The notes beneath the pieces were generated by a model. The model had not been told where the DNA came from. It saw only the letters and a program-made list of their open reading frames with translations, and searched no databases. A stretch of 64,000 nucleotides of DNA from Plumapathes pennacea. Lineage: Eukaryota > Cnidaria > Anthozoa > Antipatharia > Myriopathidae. The stretch lies in the NCBI GenBank assembly GCA_964036295.1, contig OZ038464.1:1430501-1494500 (forward strand). The letters run 5' to 3'. Each line of letters begins with the position of its first letter. The stretch's first letter is position 1. The position numbers and the translations under genes are program-made. Positions 54,560-64,000 of the stretch are shown here, piece after piece.

Positions 54560-57500
54560 CGCAATTAAGAGTTGATGTCTGTAAAAATCAAAGAAATGTG
54601 GCAATCGGCGGCCAAAGTCAAAAAATCAAAATCGCTCATACTTTGGTCAGTTGTAGGCATTAGTAAGTAAGAAAACGTGATGTAGTTAGTTTGTCCAGAT
54701 TTCACCTCCTTTGAGAGAAAATTTGCAAAACGTAATTCGGCCGATTCTCAGGGGAAACAACGATTTTCGAAGGTCAAGAAAATCACTCTCGTTCTCACAA
54801 AGAAATGTACCAAGGGCTCTGTACTGGTTTTTTATTTGTTAAATAGGTCTTTAGCTTTCTTCTGAGAAGATTATTCAATGAATACCATTATCTGTGAACT
54901 ATTGGTAAATTAACAACGGAGGTCATATTTCAGTCACATTTCATTGTCATAATTGCTCGCGGGGGCCTGGGGCCCACGAGAGCTTAAAAATGGAGATTTT
55001 TATTTATTTTTTTTTCCTTTTTGTGGGTCGAGGATCAGCACACGGTGATTGGTTCATATTATCACGTGCTGGGCGATGACGTAATTGACTTCGCTAAACA
55101 ACTCGAGATGTGGCCAGTGAATTGCTCGTTACTTGTGTGTAAAAGTTAACTGCATCCCATCCAAACTCAACACCATTTGGCTCTGTGGAATAGGCACGGA
55201 TAAACTGGATTTTCGGGAACGATTTTGGCTCGCGTTCACCGCGGAAGCTTTGAGAATAGCCGTAAACAAATATTTGATGGTACCGCTGTCGCCGATAAAT
55301 ATTTAGTCCCGACGAAACTTTCTGTGGCGACACGAAATACTTTTGGGAAGATAACAGGGCGAAAGCAGAAACCAAAGCTACGGTGAGCTTTAGCCGTAAA
55401 ACAATGACGCTTTATGCTTTACTCTGTACATGACATCTGTTGCCTCATAAAATTCTTCTGCGTATCGTACATTGCCTGTTGAAGTGTTTCTTTCATTCGA
55501 TGATGTAGCCTTTGTTTCGCAATGGTCAGTGAATACCAGAAATGAAAAATACACCGAAATTCTGAGGATTGAGTTTGCAGTCACAAATGGACTGAACACA
55601 CTGTGAACAAAAGCGCAATAATATTGTAAACATCTCTCGTGTGACATTCCTCGCTGTCAATTTTATATTTCTTACAGAGCACGAATACTCGAAAGCCTGA
55701 TAGAAAGAAACGTATTGAGTTAATAAAAGAAAACATATAAGTAGTGAAGCGAAAAAGTAAACTGCATCCCATTCAAATTCAACGCCATTTGGCTCTCTGG
55801 AATAGGCATGGATAAACTGGATTTTAGGAAAAGATTTTGGCTCGCGTTCACCGCACAAGCTAATTTGAGAATAGCCGTAAACAAATGTTTGATGGTACTT
55901 CTGGGGTATTGCAAATATCTGTCGCCGATAAGTATTTAGTCCCGACGAAACTTTCTGTGACGACACGAAATACTTTTGGGAAGATAACAGGGCGAAAACA
56001 GAAACCAAAGCTACGGTGAGCTTTAGCCGTAAAACAATGACGCTTTATGCCTTACTCTGTACATGACATCTGTTGCCTCATAAAATTCTTCTGCGTATCG
56101 TACATTGCCTGTTGAAGTGTTTCTTTCATTCGATCATGTAGTCTTTGTTTCGCAATGTTCATTAAATACCAGAAATGAAAAATACACCGAAATAATTCTG
56201 AGGATTGAGTTTGCAGTCACAAATGGACTGAACACACTGTGAACAAAAGCGCAATAATATTGTAAACATCTCTCGTGTGACATTCCTCGCTTTCAATTTT
56301 ATATTTGTTACAGAGCACGAATACTCGAAAGCCTGATAGAAGAAACGTATTGAGTTAAGAAAAGAAAACACATAAGTAGTGAAGCGAAGGCTGGATTAAT
56401 CGTGGCCTCTGATTAGAAATATGAGTCAAGGTCAAACTGTCAAAATCGATTGTGCATAAAAAGATATGTCACGCATTCTCAAGATGCAGGGTCGCTCAAC
56501 CTTTAAGAAGCAAGTGTATGAGTGTTGTAATAATAATTTTTAGTTTAATCAAGGTGTCAAAAGAGCAAGGTGTCAAAAGCCAAGTTCTCTATACTGTGTG
56601 ATATTTTTATGGTGAGAAATTGGAAGTCTCTCTTGGGAGTTCCGCTCTTGTCCCCTACTTTCCATTTTATATTCTGGTCTCGACCCAACTCACGCCGCGA
56701 GCTCACTGGCAAGGCCAGTCTAGTTTATGTCTAATATGAAGCGGGTTTTCACCATGCGCGGGGACTTCAAATACCATGAAATTTTGGTTGTGGTTAGTTT
56801 GAATGTTGATCTTTTAAACTATCGACTTTCTTTTTTGGGGTCTGTGAGCGTTTCTTCTAAAAACGTCACCAAAATTGCTCGATTTCACGCAAATGACGTT
56901 TCTCTCGCCCACAAGTCGGTTATCGCGTGGATTAAAAAAACACAAATATATTTCTTTTAGGTACTTTCTATCAAAACTGTGACACCTCTGGTAACTCTGT
57001 CTTTCGTTGTTGAAAAAAAAAACTGATCTAATATCAGTTTTCTGCATGTAAACAAACGTTAAAAATTTGCATATATATCGCGAAAAGCGTCTCACTTTAG
57101 CAAGGCGAAACGTCGTCCTTTAGAATGATATGTCAGGTGAATAAGGGTTTGGTTGAGTAGTAATAAACCGATACTTTAACTTTTGGATAATTTAGCGGGC
57201 ACTGCTGTAAATGCCTCCGCCTTTCCATCCACACTTTCGTGACACATTACAAGTTCAGACCGCGGTCACGCACGGGATTGTTCACTCCGGCGACAAAGAA
57301 ACAATCGGAAAAATAGTCGCCACCTTACCCTCAAAACACAACTATGGTCTTCTACAAAGATGGCAATTCCGAGACACTGCGATACGTATGACAAATCAGT
57401 CATACCAGTGGTGCCTTAGAATGTTTCGTAACAGCTCGGGAGTCTCTATTCTCTTCCAGATTGATTATATCAAGCTAATTTGAAACTGATAACCCATCGA

Positions 57501-60085
57501 TAAACTAACGTTGTTCCTTTATTTTTCGGGCAATTTAGGAGGCATTGCTGTAAATATACCCGCCTTTCAATCTACACTTCGTTTATTGGAATACGTGACT
57601 CGTTAGTTTCTTAGATTGAGGTCACGCACGGGAAGTACTGTTCATTTAACTCCTGACGCCGTTTTCCTCGGTTCGCGGTTATTTCGGTTGGTATTGCTGT
57701 TTTCTTTCTTCTTTCTTTCTTTCTTTATATCTTTCTTTCTCTCTCCCTCTTTTTTTTTTTTTTTTTTTTTTTGCGGATAACACTTCGCAAACACTTTGCA
57801 AACTTAGCAAACCATTTTTGTCAGGGAACTTGTCTCAGTTTATTCTCTTTTCCATATCCGTTTCCCATTTCATTATTTTGTACATTATTTAATTATCACC
57901 TGTATGCTAATATGCTACCCCAAACTCACCCTCTCTGCACGTGAAAAGGACGCCATAGTTGTTCCTTTTCAAGAATGTTAAGTTTAATGAACGACTTTAA
58001 CCAGGAGTCAGATCGTCATTTGCCAAAACTTGATAATGAGAAATCCATTCAAAACTTGTTTTGGCCGTGTTTGGATTGTGCGGGGGTGAGGGGATGCGCA
58101 TAAAGGCTCTACTTTGACTCCAAGATGGTACAGAAAGAGGTAGTACAAAGGTTTGAAACTCTTTGTCGCTGTTTTGACGGCTAATTTGTTACGGAACTCT
58201 GCATCTTGTGGGGTGAAATTTATAGTTTGGAAAAAAGACCGTCAGAAAATTGAGATATTAGCTCATTTGTCTAATTCACATCACTATACCTCCATTACTC
58301 TGCAAGACTAAAATTTGTTTTGAGGGTAAGCAGGAGACTATTTTTTCAGGAAAAAAAATTTTTTTTGCCACACTGATATGATGGAATAAACAGTCCCGTG
58401 CGTGATCACGATCTAGGAAACTAAGTAATGCATTCTTTACAGAGTTTTTAAGGCGAGGGTATTTATTTACGGCGGTGCTCGCTAAATTACCCAAAAGGTA
58501 AAGTTTCGGTTTATTACTTCGTCGATGAATCGCAAGTGTTCAGCAACAAGTCACTCTGAAGGACGACGTTTCGCATTACTTGAATAGGTGGACTACTGAT
58601 CGCGGTAAATATGCAAATGTTTAGCGTTTGTTTACATGCGGAAAACTTATGTTAGATCGCGTTGTTTTTGTCATTATCTAAAGACAGAGTTTCCAGAAGT
58701 GTCACAGTATTGAAAGAAAGTACAAAAAAGAAATACATTTGTGTTTTTCAATCCACGGGATAACCGATTTTTGGGCGAGAGAAACGTCATTCGCGTTAAA
58801 TGAACGGTACTCTCGTGCGTGACCGCAATCTACAAATTTAACGAGTCACGAATTCTAAAACGGCGGGTGTATTTAGTACAGCAGTGCCCCCTAAATTACA
58901 CAGAAGGTAAAGGAACAACGTTACTTTATCAATGGCGTATCAATTTCAAATTAGCTTAATATGATCAATCCGGCAAGAATAGAGGCCCCGAGCTGTTACG
59001 ACACCACTGTTAAGGCACCACTGGTATGACTGATTTGTCATACGTATCGCAGTTACTCATTATTGCCATCATTCTAGAAGACCATAATTTTATTGTAAGG
59101 GTAAGGTGGCGACTATTTTTCCGATTGTTTCTTTGTCGCCGGAGTGAACAGTCCTGTGCGTGACCGCGGCCTGAACTTGTAATGTGTCACGAAAGTGTGG
59201 ATTGAAAGGCGGAGGCATTTACAGCAGTGCCCGCTAAATTATCCAAAAGTTAAAGTATCGGTTTATTACTACTTAATCAAATGCTTATTCACCTACATAT
59301 CATTCTAAAGGACAACGTTTCGCCTTGCTAAAGTGAGACGCTTTTCGCGATATATATGCAAATTTTTAACGTTTGTTTACATGCAGAAAACTGATATTAG
59401 ATCAGTTTTTTTTTCAACAACGAAAGACAGAGTTACCAGAGGTGTCACAGTTTTGATAGAAAGTACCTAAAAGAAATATATTTGTGTTTTTCAATCCACG
59501 CGATAACCGACTTGTGGGCGAGAGAAACGTCATTTGCGTGAAATCGAGCAATTTTGGTGACGTTTTTAGAAGAAACGCTCACAGACCCCAAAAAAGAAAG
59601 TCGATAGTTTAAAAGATCAACATTCAAACTAACCACAACCAAAATTTCATGGTATTTGAAGTCCCCGCGCATGGTGAAAACCCGCTTCATATTAGACATA
59701 AATTATGACAATGAAATGTGACTGAAATATGACCTCCGTTGTTAATTTACCAATAGTTCACAGATAATGGTATTCATTGAATAATCTTCTCAGAAGAAAG
59801 CTAAAGACCTATTTAACAAATAAAAAACCAGTACAGAGCCCTTGGTACATTTCTTTGTGAGAACGAGAGTGATTTTCTTGACCTTCGAAAATCGTTATTT
59901 CCCCTGAGAATCGGCCGAACTACGTTTTGCAAATTTTCTCCCAAAGGAGGTGAAATCTGGACAAACTAACTACATCACGTTTTCTTACTTACTAATGCCT
60001 ACAACTGACCAAAGTATGAGCGATTTCGATTTTTTGACTTTAGCCGCTCTTTCTTTGATTTTTACAGACATTTGCTCTTAAAAGC
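54560..60085. repeat. 5.5-kb interrupted palindrome
   Basis: The left arm (54560-54950 plus 56725 to about 57650) is inverted and similar to the right arm (about 58780-60085). Both arms contain the GTGCGTGACCGC/ATTT-type motif and a GCCCGCTAAATTA repeat. A further diverged copy of the arm motif sits inside at 58270-58730. No coding sense. 57700-57772 is a (TTTC)n and poly-T tract. It could be a large foldback element. Confidence 0.75.
54951..56724 (-). mobile_element. Element copy B inserted in the palindrome's left arm
   Basis: Inverted copy of the family at 17637-18803, beginning with the GC hairpin (CTCGCGGGGGCC-type) and holding the same internal duplication, plus a third partial copy (56040-56390). 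The right arm shows the uninterrupted site (GTCATAATTTATGTCTA complement), so the insertion point and its order after palindrome formation are clear; at most a TT duplication flanks it. Confidence 0.75.
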
Positions 60086-60749
60086 TTCCAAGGCTTTTGT
60101 CTACTGTGTTATATTATGTCTTTTAAAATCAAACTTTCGTTTGATCGTGTTTGTCGTATTCCAGGTTGTTCACTGATTTTCAAATTCTCGAAGTTCTGCT
60201 GTATTTTTTTTTTTTTTTTTTTTTTGGTTGACAACTGCGTCACCAGCTGTCTGGTTGTCTTTCGAATGTGTATATTTAATTCAACTGATTATCTATCATG
60301 GCCAGACGGATACAAGAGCTAGAATGCGTGTTCAGTTTAGACGTCGCACTAGTGACGCATCTAATGTAATTCGTCAATTATAATTTCGTCTTATAAACCG
60401 GAGTGTCATTAACATTGTCTCATTGGTGAAGCTAATATTAATTACATTTATCTAAGTTAAATTCGACGATTATGCAACGTATAAACCAGACCTCATAATA
60501 CCTAGTCAACTGGGTGAGTGAGCTTCCAGTGGTCTCTTTGATTGCGTGGTTTCTGTCTATATTTGTGTACAGAAATATGAACTTAAATCCTCGTCTCAAT
60601 CTTACTGTCCTATCCACAGGTTGTAGAAAATGTGAGACTCGAGGGACTGGAAAGAAACCCACAAGAAGGTATTTGTTGCCTTTCACTCTTAGTTTTAATT
60701 CGTTAGCCTTTGGTGATTAAATCAGTCTCTTAAAGTGACATCGAGGCCG
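60086..60749. other. No gene recognised
   Basis: Contains a 24-bp T run (60205-60225 area). Short frames only. Confidence 0.5.
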
Positions 60750-60940
60750 TAAGCTCCGCTAAAGTGTTAGAACGTCACCCTGACAACAATTTATCATGGA
60801 ATAACCATAACGATCATCTCAATCGGAAACTTTCAAAGATCATCATCCAGCCTGTGATGGATTATGGGGGCGATGCATCATGCCTACATGCAGACTCTGT
60901 GCTACGACTCCAGAATCGTGCTGCGAGAATCACAAATTGA
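60750..60940 (+). mobile_element. LINE reverse-transcriptase fragment
   Basis: Frame ending at TGA 60938-60940 reads DNNLSWNNH, NRKLSKIIIQPVMDYG, then RLQNRAARIT, the order found at the C-terminal side of CR1/L2/jockey-type reverse transcriptases (L-S-W-x-x-H; Y-x-S-L-I-x-P-x-x-D-Y; L-Q-N-R-A-A-R). The interval between the first two motifs is shortened, so it carries an internal deletion. Confidence 0.7.
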
Positions 60941-60968
60941 AGATGATTCCTAACACGCATGAAACTTA

Positions 60969-61382
60969 AGCCTTGGCCAAACGAGATGCAAGTCGATGCA
61001 AGTTCGACTTGACAGTAAACTTGCATCGCCTTTTATAAGAGGGTGACCCAACAAGAAGCAAGTCGATACAAGCTTATGCAAGTTTTATAAAAACGTTTTC
61101 TTCTACTTATTACGGTTCTGAGTCAGAACCCGAGTCAGATGCTTCGCTTGAGCTGGAACTTAATGAATAGGCTTTTACTTTAGTTTTTTTGTTTTTGTTT
61201 TGTTTTGTTTTTATTTCGGTTTAGATTTGCCTTTGCTAACACGCTCTTCGCTGTTTTAGATGAAAAAGGACGCAAGTCGATGCAAGTTCGTGCAAGTCGG
61301 TGGCCAAACGAAACGCAAGTCCGCGCAAGTTTGAAACTACTTGCATCGACTTGCGTCGATTGCATCTCGTTTGGCCAGGGTT
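60969..61382. mobile_element. MITE with GGCCAAACGAGATGCAA ends
   Basis: Terminal inverted repeats (A(G/A)CC(T/C)TGGCCAAACGAG) of more than 30 bp, TTA duplicated at 60966-60968 and 61383-61385. Inside are many GCAAGTCGATGCAAGT variants. Confidence 0.8.
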
Positions 61383-61432
61383 TTAAAGCACATACAGTCA
61401 GACAAATAATGATGTTCTTATATTTTATTCAG

Positions 61433-62009
61433 ATGCCTCGAGTAACGCCACTGGGGAGGCTGCTGCAGAACCCCAACCCATATTCAAGGAACCCAAAGAG
61501 ACAGATCTGACAACTGAGCAGGAAGAAGAGACAGACGGCAAAACACAAGACATGTCCCAGGAAGAGCAAGCCCGAGACAGTGCTGTAGGAACAGTGGTAC
61601 CAACAAGTTCAACAAATCAATCCCTTGAACAGACCGTCAAGCGCCGTAAAACAGATGGTAAGATTAAAAGACTTCCTGTTCGAGGTAAAAAGGAGCGAAA
61701 AGGAAACTAAGTTGTTGTTCGAGATTTATATGAACACTAATCATTGTCTCTGTTAATTTGTGCAATGTTTGCTTTTGTTCTTAGTTTCTTTTGAGTCGCA
61801 GTGGTGGGGAGACTGAGGCAGATCCATGCACGTCGACCAGTTGGCTCACAGAAACAGATCTGGCAAATCAGAAGGAAGAGAAAACAGAACAGAAAGGCAA
61901 GGAGACACCAGCCAGCTTTGTCAGGAGCACGTTTGCTAAGGGATCTGCTCTTTTCTTAATGTTCCTGTCTTTACTGTTTCTGTTCATCATCTATTATTAC
62001 AGCTTGTAA
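61433..62009 (+). pseudogene. Duplicated linker and tail exons with frameshift
   Basis: Linker exon copy 61433-61657 is open and phase 1-1, as in the original. The last exon has one extra T right after the acceptor (TTTCTTTTGAG versus TTTCTTTGAG), so phase-1 entry hits a stop within about ten codons. The downstream frame to TAA 62009 still encodes the hydrophobic tail, so the damage is recent or a different acceptor is used. Confidence 0.75.
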
Positions 62010-62957
62010 AGGTACGAGCTTTTCTCTGTAAAGTAGTACAATGTACTGTTTACCTACCGATCAGATTTGGGTTATAACAAGTAAAGTAACGTTGGTATTC
62101 ACTCATGTTGGCACAAGCACCGTTTTCTATGGTCAGCACTATATATATATATCACATGGTAAACTGTTTCCCAAATGTATGTGCAAGGGCGCAATCTTCT
62201 TGAGATTTTCTGCCCTCCCTAGTATAGCCCAACATATTCAATTTTGCTCCTAAAATTGCTTGCTGTTGACCCTGTCACGAGGAAAACGGTAAATCTGTAA
62301 AATTCAGTGGCGGAATTTCAGAGCTTGGCTTTATGTTTTGACATGGACAACAAGAGACTAGGCGAAGGCATTCACTCTTGTTGTGTAGTTAGTCTATAAT
62401 ATTTAAAATTTTAAGAAAGATTTTGTGCTTTGTAGCTCATCAGAATGTGAGGATGATGTATCGGCAAGCCAATAGTACCAAAAATATTTAGAAGTTAAGA
62501 CTTAAATTAGTTTAAACTAGTTTCATTCTAATTCTTCTATCCGTTTGTTAGGAATCGTAGAGTTTGACAACACGAGAGTTAAGAGTTAGCTATATCTAGT
62601 TTGCCCTGCTGCGTTGCATATCTGTCGCAGTGCTGCCTGAGAATATTTGGCCATTTGCATGCCTGTAGTTTAAGTTTAAGTCGCCCTTGTTGTACACGAA
62701 GGTAAGCTGTAGAATCAAAAACTACGTGCACTACACTCACTACGCAGTGTTACGAGAAAGGTGTTCCTTTTAGCGCGTGCGTTTATTAGTTTCGTCAGTT
62801 AGTCTGTGTAGACCGACTAAGTCTTTAAAAGAGTCACATCACAGGTAGTGATGCAGTCACGAGCGTTCTCATGCCCATATAGATTATCAGAACGCCATTA
62901 TATTGTCACTAAACACGGTAAAAAGGAATAGGTCAGCAAGCGAGGTGACACTACTAA

Positions 62958-63185
62958 TGCCGTGTTTACACGATACACATTTTCCTCGGTGAAAGCATTT
63001 ACTTTACTGCAGTAAAAGTACGACTCGTCTAGACAATTCACAATACCGTGGGAATTGTGTTTCAGAACAATAGAAAATTTGCCGTAGTAAATGCCAATTT
63101 ACCATCTTGCAGGGCATGGTAAATGCAAATTTATCGCGGTAATTTTTTTTTTGCTGCGGTAAATGTCTCTCGTGTAAACACTGCA
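62958..63185. mobile_element. MITE 1 in the duplicate
   Basis: 228 bp, ends TGC(C/A)GTGTTTACACGA as inverted repeats, TAA at 62955-62957 and 63186-63188. The original copy has the empty site with a single TAA (49617-49619). Confidence 0.9.
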
Positions 63186-63256
63186 TAAGATTAAGTTATA
63201 ATATTTTTAAATTAAGGTCAGCTTAGCGAACCACACAGTCAAAAATACCAGAGTAA

Positions 63257-63520
63257 TGGCCTGGCAAAACGAGGACACATTGTGGCGGCAACATTGTGTC
63301 CTTCAATGTTTCCAGGGTGGCAAAACGTGCGGCAACATTGTTGCGTTCCGCGTGGACACATTAAATGTTTCTAAAGTTTTGCAGAAACATTTTTTGTGTC
63401 CAGGACACCAATTTGTGTCCGCAACAAAAGTTTCGCGCGTGGCAAAACGGGGCAACATTTGGGAAACATGCGCGCGCTAGCAATGCTGCCGCCACAATGT
63501 GTCCTCGTTTTGCCAGGCCT
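63257..63520. mobile_element. MITE 2 in the duplicate
   Basis: 264 bp, inverted repeats of over 30 bp beginning GGCCTGGCAAAACGAGGACA, TAA at 63254-63256 and 63521-63523. Empty site in the original at 49685-49687. Confidence 0.9.
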
Positions 63521-63580
63521 TAAGCGAGATCTGTATTCGCGTACTAGAAATAGCAACCGTCCAACTTGTATGACAATAAA

Positions 63581-64000
63581 CGTTTAATTTGCAACTATAC
63601 ATGCTCGGGTGTATTAGTTGTTCGTGAAATGAAGTCACGCGCAGCAGTTTACAAACCTTGGCGAGCTGCAAGTTTTGTTGTCGCGATGCCGGTGTAACAG
63701 GCTGTTTTGTATTCCTGGCCAGAACGTCCGCCCGGACATATTCTGGCACAAACTAAAATGTCCCCCTATCCAAATTTATCAAATTTTCAGTTCAAATTAT
63801 TCCGAACAAGAGAGATGGGTAAACTGTCATTGTTTAGCAAACGAACTCACCGAATCAAACGATTTTGTCAATTGTGCGAAGAATCAGCTTTGTGATATTT
63901 TAAAGTATGATAGACTTTATTTTAAGTTATATGTAACATGTTCATGCAATACTACTTAACCCTTTCACTCCCAAGCTCATAATACAGATTCTCCTAACCT
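63581..64000. other. No gene recognised
   Basis: Beyond the duplicate; two overlapping short frames without known motifs. Confidence 0.5.

Larger units (their letters stand above)
61431..63580 (+). repeat. Segmental duplicate of the large gene's 3' end
   Basis: Corresponds to 46837-49741: linker exon, last intron, last exon, 3'UTR and poly(A) signal. It lacks the 47149-48301 insertion and carries two MITEs absent from the original. Confidence 0.9.

Overview
The window reads as nuclear DNA of an early-branching animal, most likely an anthozoan cnidarian. The grounds are AT-rich sequence, multi-exon genes with GT-AG introns, a PDZ/ankyrin/Roc-COR gene of the kind expanded in corals and anemones, an animal SLC37A4-type transporter, LINE fragments and many small inverted-repeat transposons with TAA/TTA target duplications. 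The species is an inference. All calls come from reading the sequence; no database search was run.

Layout. 1-2580: an AT-rich, intronless, tightly packed island of three virus-like ORFs (one cut by the window edge) with hairpins and 92-bp repeats. 2580-9150: repeats and transposon remnants with no convincing gene. 9160-48598 (+): one very large gene. Its exons join in phase over the whole length: PDZ (two exons), an ankyrin cap exon, an array of 28 near-identical 99-bp ankyrin exons (19177-32874), one more ankyrin exon, a linker, a Roc GTPase exon, COR exons, a Cys/His-rich exon, a trypsin-like protease exon, an acidic linker, and a last exon ending in a transmembrane tail. The summed coding length is 7200 nt, or 2399 codons plus stop.

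48599-49760 is its 3'UTR. About 49990 may be the 5' end of another gene (+). 50883-53001 (-) holds five in-phase exons of the C-terminal half of an SLC37A4-like glucose-6-phosphate transporter whose 5' exons I cannot find. 53125-53719 is a duplicate of the 37.4-kb ankyrin exon. 54560-60085 is a large interrupted palindrome. 61431-63580 duplicates the 3' end of the large gene, with a frameshift and two transposon insertions whose empty sites survive in the original copy.

The main discovery is the ankyrin-exon array. All 28 units are 99 bp, phase 0-0 and stop-free, embedded in about 449-bp repeat units with a poly-T tract just before the exon. Later units form a higher-order repeat of five unit types, so the array has grown by block duplication. 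Any gain or loss of units keeps the reading frame, so the protein's binding surface should vary in length and composition between alleles. With Roc-COR switch, protease and membrane tail, this resembles a sensor/effector receptor; that role is inference.
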